DNA from: Segatella copri
GTDB lineage: Bacteria; Bacteroidota; Bacteroidia; Bacteroidales; Bacteroidaceae
DNA: 37,878 bases
Assembly: GCF_019127135.1 (NCBI RefSeq)
Contig: NZ_JAHOEA010000036.1
Span: 1-37,878 of the forward strand
Direction: 5' to 3'
Part shown: piece after piece, positions 1 through 7,646 of the stretch
How positions within the stretch are numbered: the stretch's first letter is position 1
How the letters are laid out: each line of letters begins with the position of its first letter
Made by a program: the position numbers and the translations under genes
Notes under the pieces: generated by a model
Told to the model about the DNA's origin: nothing
Databases searched by the model: none
Seen by the model: only the letters and a program-made list of their open reading frames with translations

Positions 1-39
1 GACAAGCCCATTGGCAGAATTAAGTATGCACTAAATTAA
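1..39 (+). CDS. C-terminal tail of an upstream gene (possible)
   Basis: The first frame is open from the window edge and reads DKPIGRIKYALN before a TAA stop at 37-39. The stop lies 41 bp before the next start, so this may be the end of a co-transcribed upstream gene. Twelve residues are too few to name a family, and chance openness cannot be excluded. Confidence 0.3.
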   Translation, partial: DKPIGRIKYALN

Positions 40-80
40 TTCCGCCAACAGGTAAGGTATAGTTTTATTTTGAGAGTAAT

Positions 81-1106
81 ATGAAAAAATGGCATTTATG
101 GTTGGCGGCTTCCATCGGACTGGTGGTCATCGTTGGAATGATGATTCGGGAGTTTGATGTGGAAGTTCTGAGCAGGATAGATTTGTCTCCCAGGTTCTTT
201 CTGGGAGTAGTAATGGGCGTTTTGCTCTTTGCGGTCCAGAATCTGATGCTCACCCTCCGTTTCCGTCATCTCTGCCAGCGTAAGTTGTCCGTAGCCGAGG
301 CATTCCGCATCAATGTGCTCTGCGAGTTTACTTCTGCCGTCACTCCTTCGGCGGTGGGGGGAAGTGGTTTGGCTTTTGTCTATCTCAATCGCGAGGGAGT
401 ATCTATGGGTAGAAGTATCTTCACTATGTTTGCAGCCCTGTTGGCTGATGAGGCTTTTCTTGCCATCAGTTGCGCGGTGCTCTATTTTCTGGTTCCATCG
501 CATCTGCTTTTCAGTTTGGCAGATGGTGTGGGGATTTCCGCAGAAGCTACCAGCGAATGGATTAAGGGCGGAGTGCAGGTTATTTTCATAGTCAGCACCC
601 TTATCGTTGCTGTCTGGACGGTCATCCTCTACCTCTTGTTGTTGCATCGTCCTCAGATTCTGGGCTGGGTATTGAAGGGATGCTGCAAGATTCCTTTCCT
701 TCGCAGATTCCTGCCCAAGGTAGAGAAGTTTTCCGAGGAGATGACGATGGCTTCGGAGGAGGCAAAGCTGGAGGGCGGAAGATTCTGGCTGCAGCTGATG
801 GGTTATACTTCCTTGGCGTGGCTGTCGAGATTCGCCATCGTGGTAGCTATTCTCATTGCCTTCCATTGTCAGGGCAACATGCTGGTGGCTTGGTGCCGCC
901 AATGGGTGATGTGGATGATTTCCATCCTGAGTCCTACGCCTGGCGGAAGCGGAGTGGCGGAGTTGATGTTCCGCCTTTATTATTCCGATTTTCTGCCCGA
1001 AGCCTCTGTAGCCATTCTTGCCGCCATGCTCTGGCGCGCCATCTTCTATTACCCATTCCTGGTAATGGGCACCCTGGTTTTGCCGAAATGGATAGCAAGA
1101 AAATAA
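81..1106 (+). CDS. Flippase-like integral membrane protein (lysylphosphatidylglycerol synthase TM-region / UPF0104 family)
   Basis: A 341-residue polytopic inner-membrane protein with about eight hydrophobic segments spread over its whole length. It shows the two family landmarks: a loop around residues 80-100 with TPSAVGGSGLAF, equivalent to the TPgraGGe motif, and SPTPGGSGVAE near residue 280, equivalent to PtPGGlGv.E. Family members resemble the membrane half of MprF and are thought to move lipids or lipid-linked molecules, but most have no proven substrate. The soluble aminoacyl-transferase half of MprF is absent, so lipid lysinylation is not expected. The ATG at 81 directly begins a charged-then-hydrophobic N-terminus and no better start is visible. 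It may be the last gene of an operon entering from the left. Confidence 0.8.
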   Translation: MKKWHLWLAASIGLVVIVGMMIREFDVEVLSRIDLSPRFFLGVVMGVLLFAVQNLMLTLRFRHLCQRKLSVAEAFRINVLCEFTSAVTPSAVGGSGLAFVYLNREGVSMGRSIFTMFAALLADEAFLAISCAVLYFLVPSHLLFSLADGVGISAEATSEWIKGGVQVIFIVSTLIVAVWTVILYLLLLHRPQILGWVLKGCCKIPFLRRFLPKVEKFSEEMTMASEEAKLEGGRFWLQLMGYTSLAWLSRFAIVVAILIAFHCQGNMLVAWCRQWVMWMISILSPTPGGSGVAELMFRLYYSDFLPEASVAILAAMLWRAIFYYPFLVMGTLVLPKWIARK

Positions 1107-1135
1107 GATAGAAGCAATCTCTATGCTTTAAAATT

Positions 1136-1233
1136 TTCGTTTATAGACGAATAAAATGATAAAAAAAAAGGAATTTTTCGTCTGTATACGAAAAAAAAAG
1201 CTATCTTTGCACAAAAATTCGAGTATGAACGAA
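1136..1233. promoter_or_regulatory. Three 16-bp inverted repeats (TTCGT-N6-ACGAA) at exact 41-bp spacing
   Basis: Dyads lie at 1136-1151, 1177-1192 and 1218-1233. The first two are perfect TTCGT-N6-ACGAA; the third has TTCGA in its left arm. Start-to-start distance is 41 bp both times, close to four helical turns, so the sites fall on one DNA face. The -7 box at 1202-1209 lies between sites two and three, so site two overlaps the -33 region and site three the likely transcript start. This suggests a cooperative repressor or a looping regulator of the pectinesterase gene. A9 tracts at 1161-1169 and 1191-1199 may add curvature. The binding protein is unknown. Confidence 0.7.
1202..1209 (+). promoter_or_regulatory. 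Bacteroidota -7 box for the pectinesterase gene
   Basis: TATCTTTG matches TAnnTTTG exactly and lies 60 bp before the start codon. No strong TTTG -33 box is visible; that position falls in the second inverted repeat, which fits activator or repressor control. Confidence 0.65.
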
Positions 1234-1269
1234 AATATTGAATCAGTAAAAAAAATTAATCTTTAAAGT

Positions 1270-2754
1270 ATGAAACGAATCTTATTTTTTACGACATGTT
1301 TCTTTGTAGGTATGAAACTGATGGCCCAATCTCCTGTCAGTTTTTATCCACAGGAAAATGCCCAGGACATTAACATTGATACGCATCTGGTCATAGAGTT
1401 TGACAAGGCGGTGAAAGCCGGCAGCAAGGGCGTTATCACAGTTACAGACAAGACTACCCGCAAGGTGGTTGATAGAATCGACATGAGAATTCCGGCAGGA
1501 CCCGTGGAAGGGCAACCCAAGAATCCCAATGCTATCTATACTCCGGTACCCTATATATATAAGGTAGAGAACATCACCAATCGCAATACCCGTCCGGGCA
1601 CTCCGTCGGGTGCAGCCAAGGAAGATAAGCGCAAGTATCAGAAAACCATCATAGGCGGATTCTCAGATGCTTTCCACTTCTATCCGGTTATCTGCCATGG
1701 CAGCAAGGCCACCATTTATCTGCACAACAACATGCTGGAGTACGGACATGAGTATGAAGTAAAGATAGGCAATGGCGTTATTGAAGGATGGAAAGGTAAA
1801 ACCGCCTGGAAGTTTACTACCAGAAAATCTGCTCCATCTAAAGATCAATGCCATATTGTAGTAGCTGCTGATGGAAGCGGAGATTTCGCTACCCTGCAAG
1901 GTGCCATGGATTGGATACCAGACTCATTGCCAACAGAAGCCAGTAGAAAAACGGTATTCGTGAAGAATGGAGACTATGAGGAACTGGTGTATTTCCGCAA
2001 TAAACGATTTGTTACCATCCAGGGAGAATCTATGGATGGAGTAGTGGTACATTATCCTAACAACGAGGTATTTAATCCTCACCCTGTAGATATCAAGACA
2101 AATGAACTGAAAGGAACATTTCCTTCACGCCGTGCAGCTGTAGCTGCTGACAACTGTGCCGACATGATTTTCAAGGATATCACATTCAAGACAGATTGCA
2201 AGGGACAGGCAGAAGGATTCCTGCTCAACGGAGAAAGAAACTTTGCAGAGAATGTACATGTCATAGGAGATGGTGATGCTCTTCAGGTGAACGGATCTGC
2301 CTATTGGCTCAACTGCATCATTGATGGAGGAGGGGATACGGTTCTGGGAAGAGGGCCATCCTACTTCAATCACTGTACCCTTTCAAGCTACGGCGCTTTT
2401 ATGTGGATCAGAAACACCAAAGAGAACCATGGTAATATTTTCAACGACTGCACTTTCAAGGGATTGGGCAAGGATGCCGTAATAGCCAGACTGCCAGATA
2501 ATAAAGGAAAGAACTATCCTGATGCGGAATGTGTGATGCTGAACTGTACGCTCGATGGTGTACCTGCTGAAGGTTTTGGACCTGTAGCTGAAACTGCATC
2601 TACGGCAGTCTTGCTGGAATTCAACAGCCATGACAAGGAAGGAAAAACTACCGATGTCAGCAAGAGAAACAAGTATGTCCGTCAGCTTGATGCCATCAAG
2701 GATGCAGAGATTATAGGAAAATATTCTGATGCTAGATGGGTATTGAATTGGTAG
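1270..2754 (+). CDS. Secreted pectinesterase-like protein (CE8) with N-terminal Ig-like domain
   Basis: 494 residues. A signal peptide ends near residue 19 (LMAQ). Residues about 22-185 look like an SbsA-type Ig-like domain (SFYPQENAQDINIDTHLVIEFD; ends with WKFTTRK). From about residue 196 a right-handed beta-helix of the pectin methylesterase type begins (VVAADGSGDFATLQGAMD), with the GxYxE motif as NGDYEE near 232. The catalytic segments are divergent: GDGDALQ near 336 replaces QDTL, GGDTVLG near 355 replaces DFIFG, and ARLPDN near 407 takes the place of LGRPW. Two aspartates and an arginine are kept. Demethylation of pectin in the periplasm or at the surface is the likely role, with substrate uncertain. 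It is transcribed alone from the 1202 promoter and ends at a strong hairpin. Confidence 0.85.
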   Translation: MKRILFFTTCFFVGMKLMAQSPVSFYPQENAQDINIDTHLVIEFDKAVKAGSKGVITVTDKTTRKVVDRIDMRIPAGPVEGQPKNPNAIYTPVPYIYKVENITNRNTRPGTPSGAAKEDKRKYQKTIIGGFSDAFHFYPVICHGSKATIYLHNNMLEYGHEYEVKIGNGVIEGWKGKTAWKFTTRKSAPSKDQCHIVVAADGSGDFATLQGAMDWIPDSLPTEASRKTVFVKNGDYEELVYFRNKRFVTIQGESMDGVVVHYPNNEVFNPHPVDIKTNELKGTFPSRRAAVAADNCADMIFKDITFKTDCKGQAEGFLLNGERNFAENVHVIGDGDALQVNGSAYWLNCIIDGGGDTVLGRGPSYFNHCTLSSYGAFMWIRNTKENHGNIFNDCTFKGLGKDAVIARLPDNKGKNYPDAECVMLNCTLDGVPAEGFGPVAETASTAVLLEFNSHDKEGKTTDVSKRNKYVRQLDAIKDAEIIGKYSDARWVLNW

Positions 2755-2808
2755 AGAAGTAGGAATAGGTAATCTGAGATTATCCGGAAGGAATTTGGAA
2801 ATTAAAAG

Positions 2809-2855
2809 ACAATTATACCCTTGCGTCGTGTTTCACGACACAAGGGTATAATTGT
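2809..2855. terminator. Bidirectional hairpin terminator between convergent genes
   Basis: Arms 2809-2830 and 2834-2855 form a 22-bp stem with one mismatch and a TTT loop. It lies between the stops of the converging pectinesterase and porin genes and has A/T-rich flanks both ways. Confidence 0.8.
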
Positions 2856-2886
2856 TATATTACTATATATAAAATATAGTTTTATT

Positions 2887-3927
2887 TTAGAAATTTACAT
2901 AGAGTCGGGCACTGAGCGCCGTGAAATCTCCATTGTCGTTTTTGATGTATTGGAACGATGGCTGAAGGGAAATGGATTCCGTCAGCTGTCTTTTCCATGT
3001 TACTTCCAGCGAATATTCAGAACCTTGCTGGAAGCGGGCGTACTGGCCTGACAAGCCGCACTCGTTCTTCTCGTCCTGATAGGCCCCGCCCAGTTCTGCG
3101 TATCGGTAGCAGGCATTCTGATGACTGGTGTTCTCGGAATACTGTACCATGCACGAAATGTTCTTGTCGCCAACCTTCCATACACTCTGCTCTCCGTAAA
3201 CCCACCAGGCACAGGTGGTCTTGCCCTTGGATTCATCGGCAGAAACCATTTCGCCATCCTCGTTGATCGGATATTGACGGGTATGAACGGCAACACCGGC
3301 AAAGTATTTTCCACCTTTATCATTATACTCCAACTGCGACATGTTGAAAATTCCATCCTTCTTCGGGCGAACCAGGAAAGGATTGTCGTGGGCTTTCCAA
3401 CCATTATATCCTGTACCATTATACAGACTGTTTCTGAATGTCCATTTTCCCTTGGTTACATCAAAGTAAAGGGTCAAGCCCGAATACGGATAGTTGGCTA
3501 TCGGATAGCTGGATGCAACGGTAGGGAAGATTCCCTCAGAACTGTTCTGGAAAAGTGCCGTAACATCAGAGGTAAAGAAATCCTCGTTTACGTTTCTCAC
3601 ACCCACAAACAGATGGCCCGAATTCCACTCGTGCATGTAGCCCAGCACGGCAAGCATGGCGAAATTATTATCCGCATCGATGTTCGAAAAGCCCTGCCAG
3701 TCGTCAATAATGCCATCGTTGGTCTTTGCCACATGCAGCGTAGCCGCCTCGAACGAATCCTTTCCTTTTCCTATCGGAACACTCAGTTCCAATCTCAGCT
3801 GATTAATCAAATTGGTGTTCTTGTTCATGTCCCATTGCCATTCCGAAATATATTGTCCGTTAAAGTTCTGTGCATGAGCAAGGCAGATATTGATACAGCC
3901 TAAAATAATAAAAATAATTCTCTTCAT
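2887..3927 (-). CDS. Outer-membrane porin, carbohydrate-porin (OprB-like) type
   Basis: 346 residues. The signal peptide (MKRIIFIILGCINICLAHAQ) is followed by amphipathic beta-strands with aromatic girdle residues throughout, and the chain ends in YVNF, the terminal-phenylalanine signature of outer-membrane barrels. Motifs such as IDDWQGFSNIDADN, a glycine- and tyrosine-rich barrel middle, and the length suggest a passive sugar porin of the type often annotated as carbohydrate porin in Prevotella. There is no plug domain, so it is not TonB-dependent. It is monocistronic, with its own -7 box at 3997-4004 and a shared terminator with the pectinesterase. Function as a sugar channel is inferred from family resemblance. 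Confidence 0.7.
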   Translation of the reverse strand: MKRIIFIILGCINICLAHAQNFNGQYISEWQWDMNKNTNLINQLRLELSVPIGKGKDSFEAATLHVAKTNDGIIDDWQGFSNIDADNNFAMLAVLGYMHEWNSGHLFVGVRNVNEDFFTSDVTALFQNSSEGIFPTVASSYPIANYPYSGLTLYFDVTKGKWTFRNSLYNGTGYNGWKAHDNPFLVRPKKDGIFNMSQLEYNDKGGKYFAGVAVHTRQYPINEDGEMVSADESKGKTTCAWWVYGEQSVWKVGDKNISCMVQYSENTSHQNACYRYAELGGAYQDEKNECGLSGQYARFQQGSEYSLEVTWKRQLTESISLQPSFQYIKNDNGDFTALSARLYVNF

Positions 3928-3996
3928 TTCTTCATGTTTTGTATAATTTCTTGTTCACTTGCCCGCCGCTTGCGAGCATCTTTCTAATTCACGCTG

Positions 3997-4004
3997 CAAA
4001 GGTA
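3997..4004 (-). promoter_or_regulatory. -7 box for the porin gene
   Basis: On the minus strand this reads TACCTTTG, an exact TAnnTTTG match, 70 bp upstream of the porin ATG. A TTG lies about 20 bp further upstream as a partial -33 box. Confidence 0.65.
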
Positions 4005-4012
4005 TAGGATAT

Positions 4013-4160
4013 TTCTAAATCCAGCAATACTTAATAATCGGTATTTTAATTTCTTCTAAATAAAAGGGCTTCCTTTCTTATCCCCATTTCTAGGTATTTT
4101 TATTTCTTCTAAATAGTTAGAGTTCCGTCTGACCCCCTATTTTCGGGTAGTCAGACGGAA
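4013..4160. repeat. Direct repeats and an inverted repeat in the divergent porin/thioesterase intergenic region
   Basis: A 23-bp sequence starting GGTATTTT and ending TTCTTCTAAATA occurs at 4040-4062 and 4093-4115 with one mismatch, 53 bp apart (about five helical turns). A shorter TTCTAAAT copy lies at 4013-4020. Next to them, TTCCGTCTGAC (4123-4133) is perfectly repeated inverted at 4150-4160. All lie upstream of both promoters, so they are candidate operator sites, not transcript ends: no U-tract follows the hairpin on either strand. Confidence 0.6.
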
Positions 4161-4184
4161 AAAACAATAATATTTTTTAAAAAC

Positions 4185-4215
4185 TTTGCCTTATCAGATA
4201 TTATTTGTATCTTTG
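4185..4215 (+). promoter_or_regulatory. Promoter of the thioesterase gene
   Basis: TTTG at 4185-4188 (-33) and TATCTTTG at 4208-4215 (-7) are separated by 19 bp, an almost ideal Bacteroidota housekeeping promoter, 52 bp before the start codon. Confidence 0.75.
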
Positions 4216-4267
4216 CGTGGTTTAAAAAAGTTTTATCAGTTAGAAGTCAGTTTAATCAATTAGAAAA

Positions 4268-4741
4268 ATGAAGAAGATATTAAATCCATATTTGAACAAG
4301 GAGGGTTACAACTGCGTTTGCTGTGCCCCCAACAATCCTGTAGGTTTGCATCTTGAGTTTTGGGAAGAGGGTGAGGATGTGCTTACCATCTGGAATCCCG
4401 GCGAGAATTACCAGGGCTGGATCAATACCCTGCATGGCGGAATCATCAGTATGCTGATGGATGAAGTGGCAGGCTGGGTTATCAACCGCAAACTGCAGAC
4501 CACGGGTGTGACGATGCAGCTCAATGTGAAGTACAAGAAGCCTGTGATGACCACCGATTCTCAGATTACGGTGCGTGGTCACATCGCCAGTCAGCGCCGC
4601 AACATCGTCACCATCCACCTGACTCTGGAAAACTCCAAAGGCGAGGTTTGTGATGAGGGCGAAGCCATCTACTTTACCTTCGGTCCTGATAAGGCCAAGG
4701 AGATGGGGTTCGACAGCTGCAAGGTAGAGGGGGAGGAATAA
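4268..4741 (+). CDS. PaaI-family hotdog thioesterase
   Basis: 157 residues, usual length for a single hotdog domain. The signature region HGGIISMLMDEVAGW around residues 57-71 has the HGG turn and the acidic catalytic residue on the following helix, and VTMQLNVKYKKPV follows as the next strand. It should hydrolyse an acyl-CoA thioester in the cytoplasm; the acyl group cannot be read from sequence. The N-terminus has a CVCCAPNNPVGLHLEF stretch typical of the subgroup with N-terminal cysteines (C-x-x-C...GL.L.F). It has its own promoter and no operon partner. Confidence 0.85.
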   Translation: MKKILNPYLNKEGYNCVCCAPNNPVGLHLEFWEEGEDVLTIWNPGENYQGWINTLHGGIISMLMDEVAGWVINRKLQTTGVTMQLNVKYKKPVMTTDSQITVRGHIASQRRNIVTIHLTLENSKGEVCDEGEAIYFTFGPDKAKEMGFDSCKVEGEE

Positions 4742-4925
4742 CTCTCCCTCCCATCTGACAAGAAGCCCTATCTTATTACACACATAATAAAGCGAGAAAA
4801 ATGATATATATAAATTATTGCCACAAAAACAACATATCCGATAGCAAAATGTCATTTTCAAGGCTAAAAACAAGTGATTGACCCATATCAAGAAAAACAT
4901 ATTGCAATGATATTTCTCGGCAAAA

Positions 4926-4959
4926 GATGCCGTTATTCGATAAAAAAGTGTTAACTTTG
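4926..4959 (+). promoter_or_regulatory. Promoter of the 46-aa peptide gene
   Basis: TAACTTTG at 4952-4959 is an exact -7 box. The upstream block (GATGC, TTAT, then AAAAAAGTG) closely resembles the promoter of the GH3 gene at 8326-8359. The start codon lies 51 bp downstream. Confidence 0.65.
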
Positions 4960-5010
4960 CACTCGTATTTACGGAATAACAAATAATAAATTTTAAAAAG
5001 GTTAATAATT

Positions 5011-5151
5011 ATGATGACTATTTTTACAATGGCTTTCGCCGCAGTTATGTTTTCAGGTATGGTTCTTTGCATGGGCATGTTCTTGAAACACGTAGTAAAC
5101 TCAATTCCTGAAATGACTAACATGAGCCATTCTGTTAGCTTGAGCAAGTAA
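5011..5151 (+). CDS. 46-residue hydrophobic peptide
   Basis: The frame from ATG at 5011 to TAA at 5151 encodes a peptide starting MMTIFTMAFAAVMFSGMV, with one hydrophobic segment (about residues 3-25) rich in methionine, then a short polar tail ending SVSLSK. Support comes from context: an exact -7 box with a short leader just upstream, A/T-rich leader typical of this genome, and a strong hairpin at 5224-5253 after it. I do not recognise the family. A single-span inner-membrane peptide is the simplest reading; the eight methionines and one cysteine could suit a metal-responsive protein beside the CopA-like gene, but that is speculation. Confidence 0.6.
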   Translation: MMTIFTMAFAAVMFSGMVLCMGMFLKHVVNSIPEMTNMSHSVSLSK

Positions 5152-5223
5152 GAATAGAACACTACGATATACATAATATATATATGAATCACTTTAGAAA
5201 TAGAGAGAGATTTATATAAAGAT

Positions 5224-5253
5224 GGGGCGGGTTCCTTTTACGGAACTCGCCCC
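5224..5253. terminator. Bidirectional hairpin terminator
   Basis: GGGGCGGGTTCC (5224-5235) pairs with GGAACTCGCCCC (5242-5253), with one G-T pair. It serves the small peptide gene on the plus strand and probably the CopA-like gene on the minus strand. Confidence 0.7.
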
Positions 5254-5259
5254 TCTTGC

Positions 5260-5448
5260 TTAATATTCCATCGAGAAGGTGATACCTCTTCGCATCATAT
5301 CCTTCACAGTTGGCTTCAGTCTTGTCAGGAAGCCCTCCCATGAACGGTTCTTCTGGAAACTCCATCCTGCCTCTGCCAAAGCAAGCGAACGAGGATATGC
5401 CTGATAGTAGATACGCTCAGATTTTACGCCATTCTCAACCTCAATGAA
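5260..5448 (-). pseudogene. C-terminal remnant of a probable GH20 beta-N-acetylhexosaminidase
   Basis: The frame ending with TAA at 5260-5262 is open for 62 codons back to a stop at 5449-5451 and has no usable start. It contains SERIYYQAYPRSLALAEAGW followed by a tryptophan-containing helix (SWEGFL), which matches the conserved C-terminal helix of family 20 hexosaminidases (Y..YPR.LALAE.GW). The active-site barrel is absent. Its 5' end overlaps the last few codons of the CopA-like gene in another frame, so a deletion probably joined the 3' end of a hexosaminidase gene to the end of the ATPase gene. The family call rests on memory of the motif. Confidence 0.55.
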
Positions 5449-7409
5449 TTAAGCACTACGCTTACGCTGGAGAAGGCCATCAGGGCACTTGCCCACATTG
5501 GGGTTATCTGGAAATCAATGCCGAAGATATGAAGGGCTCCGGCTGCCAACGGGATGCAGATGATGTTGTAGATGAACGCCCAGAACAGATTCTGCCAAAT
5601 CATGTGAACCGTCTTCTGACTCAGTTTTACGGCTTCCGGAAGTGCCAGAAGGTCGTCGCTCATCAGCGTAATCTGCGCCACATCCATCGCCACATCCGTT
5701 CCCTTTCCTATCGCCATGCTCACGTTGGCAAGGGCCAGCGCCTGGGTGTCGTTGATTCCGTCGCCCACCATCGCTACCTGCTTGCCTTCGTCCTGAAGTT
5801 TCTTTACCAATGCCTGCTTGTCACCAGGCAGCACCTTGCTCTGGTAATGCTTGATGCCGGCTTTCTCAGCCCAGTAGTGAGCCGCTTCCTCCTTGTCGCC
5901 ACTCATCATATAGACCTCTATTCCCTTTTCCTGCAACTGCTTCATCGCTTCCTGGGCATGAGGTTTGAGGGTCTCTCTCGTCTCCAGATCCAAATCCTCC
6001 TGCTTGGTGAAATCGATGTTCTGGTTAGGAATGGTGAGGGTGCCGGTCTTGTCGATGACGAGGGCGTTAATCTTGTGGAGATTCTCCAGCGCCGACGCAT
6101 CCTTGATGAGAATCTGCTTCTGTGCCGCCTTGCCGATGCCTACCATCAGGGCGGTAGGAGTAGCTAAGCCCATGGCGCAAGGACAGGCGATGACCAATAC
6201 AGCTATGGCTGAAAGGATGGCTTGAGGAAGAGCAGCGTTGCCGCCTATCAGCCACCACGCCAGGAAGGTGATGAGGGCGATGGCTGCCACGGCTGGAACG
6301 AAAATCAGAGCCGCCTTATCCACGATGCGCTGCACGGGTGCCTTACTGCCCTGCGCCTCCTGAACCATGCGGATGATGTGTGCCAGGGCGGTGTTCTCGC
6401 CAATCTGCTTGGCTCTCATGCGGAGCTTTCCCTGACTCGGAATGGTGCCAGCCAGCACGTTGTCGCCTGCCTTTTTCATCGCCGGAGTCGGTTCGCCGCT
6501 GATCATCGCTTCATCTACATAGGCAGCATCGGGAGTCATGAAACTCTCTGCTTGGGTAACCACGCCATCCACCGGAATCTTCTCGCCGGCTCTTACCTCT
6601 ATCATGTCGCCTATCTGAATGGTGGAAATCGGAACTTCCTCCATCTTGTAGTCATTGGTGCCTTCTATCTTCTCGTAAGTCACCAGTCGGGCGGTTTTCG
6701 GCTGCATTCCCATCAGTTGTCGGATGCTGCTCGCCGTACTGTCCTTTGCCTTTTCTTCCAGGCATCTGCCAGTCAGCACGAAAGTGATGATCATTACGGA
6801 AGCATCAAAATAAGTGTGCCATTCTATGCCTCTCGCTCCCCATACCATTTCTCCGAAGAAGGTGTTGAAGGTGCTGAAGAGGAAGGCGATGAGGGTACTG
6901 AGCGCCACGAGCGAATCCATGTTTGCCGTATGATGCAGGAGCTGCTTCCAGGCGGAAACATAAAACTGTTTGCCGCAGTAGAGCAGGTTGGCGAGTGCCA
7001 GGAGCAGACAAATCTGGTTGGCGAAGGAACTCGAGTGATGAGCCGAAGCAACGCCATCTGAAATCATATTCTGTTCCATGCCCAGGGAAATCCAGCCCAT
7101 GGAGAAACACATGGTCAGGATGGCGAAGAGCCAGGAAGCCAGGGTTCGGCGGCGCAGGAGGGTGAACTCACGGCGGTTGATTTCCTCCACGCTTCTGTCG
7201 TTTTCGATAACGAGGTCGTAGCCGGCGTTGCTGATTTCCCGTTTCATATCTTCCAGAGAGATAATGTCGGGGTCATAATCTACCAGGGCAGTTCGGCTCG
7301 CCAGGGAAACCGAGGCGGAGTTGATGCCTTCTAGCGACTGCAGCTTCTTTTCTACATTGGCAGAGCATACGCTGCAAGCCATGCCTATTACTGGAATTGT
7401 TTTCTTCAT
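5424..7409 (-). CDS. CopA-like P1B-type metal ATPase lacking most of the nucleotide-binding domain
   Basis: 661 residues. One N-terminal heavy-metal domain has GMACSVC at residues 9-15. The membrane part, actuator domain (ISGEP), ion-site motif ACPCAMGLATP near 408, phosphorylation motif DKTGTLT near 451 and hinge GDGIND near 546 are all present, so this is a Cu(+)/Ag(+)-type exporter by motif. The distance from DKTGTLT to GDGIND is about 96 residues against about 190 in typical CopA. The missing part is the N-domain, including the HP motif (SEHPL) and the glycine-rich ATP-binding residues. The P-domain resumes smoothly at TLKPHAQEAM. The frame is intact, so this looks like a clean lineage-specific loss. 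How it would bind ATP is unclear. The last residues (RMA) may derive from the junction with the GH20 remnant. Confidence 0.85.
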   Translation of the reverse strand: MKKTIPVIGMACSVCSANVEKKLQSLEGINSASVSLASRTALVDYDPDIISLEDMKREISNAGYDLVIENDRSVEEINRREFTLLRRRTLASWLFAILTMCFSMGWISLGMEQNMISDGVASAHHSSSFANQICLLLALANLLYCGKQFYVSAWKQLLHHTANMDSLVALSTLIAFLFSTFNTFFGEMVWGARGIEWHTYFDASVMIITFVLTGRCLEEKAKDSTASSIRQLMGMQPKTARLVTYEKIEGTNDYKMEEVPISTIQIGDMIEVRAGEKIPVDGVVTQAESFMTPDAAYVDEAMISGEPTPAMKKAGDNVLAGTIPSQGKLRMRAKQIGENTALAHIIRMVQEAQGSKAPVQRIVDKAALIFVPAVAAIALITFLAWWLIGGNAALPQAILSAIAVLVIACPCAMGLATPTALMVGIGKAAQKQILIKDASALENLHKINALVIDKTGTLTIPNQNIDFTKQEDLDLETRETLKPHAQEAMKQLQEKGIEVYMMSGDKEEAAHYWAEKAGIKHYQSKVLPGDKQALVKKLQDEGKQVAMVGDGINDTQALALANVSMAIGKGTDVAMDVAQITLMSDDLLALPEAVKLSQKTVHMIWQNLFWAFIYNIICIPLAAGALHIFGIDFQITPMWASALMAFSSVSVVLNSLRLRMA

Positions 7410-7473
7410 CTGTTTCTTATATAAATGTTCTGAATTCTATAAGCAGAAGCTTTCATATCTGCTTTTCTGCCTG

Positions 7474-7481
7474 CAAAATTA
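7474..7481 (-). promoter_or_regulatory. -7 box for the CopA-like gene
   Basis: The minus strand reads TAATTTTG, an exact TAnnTTTG match, 65 bp upstream of the ATG. No metal-regulator operator was recognised around it. Confidence 0.55.
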
Positions 7482-7589
7482 CATATTAATTATGGAAGAA
7501 AAAAGATTTATGGTGAAAAACTTTTGGCTGCTCCATGAAAATCACTATAATAAGGTAGATGAAAAATGCGATGATTCAGGTAAGGGCAC

Positions 7590-7625
7590 AAAAAAGGCAG
7601 GTTCCAAATAGCTTTGGAATCTGCC
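7590..7625 (-). terminator. Rho-independent terminator of the Hsp20 gene
   Basis: GGCAGGTTCCAAA (7596-7608) and TTTGGAATCTGCC (7613-7625) form a 13-bp stem with one wobble. On the minus strand it is followed by six T residues. Confidence 0.8.
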
Positions 7626-7646
7626 TCCATCATTTATGGGAGATGA

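Noticed and set aside
4123..4160. Terminator hairpin
   Set aside because: The region lies upstream of two divergent promoters and no T-run follows the stem on either strand.
7492..7611. A 39-codon plus-strand frame beginning MEEKRFMVKNFW
   Set aside because: No -7 box precedes it, its end overlaps the Hsp20 terminator stem, and its start lies beside the minus-strand promoter of the CopA-like gene.
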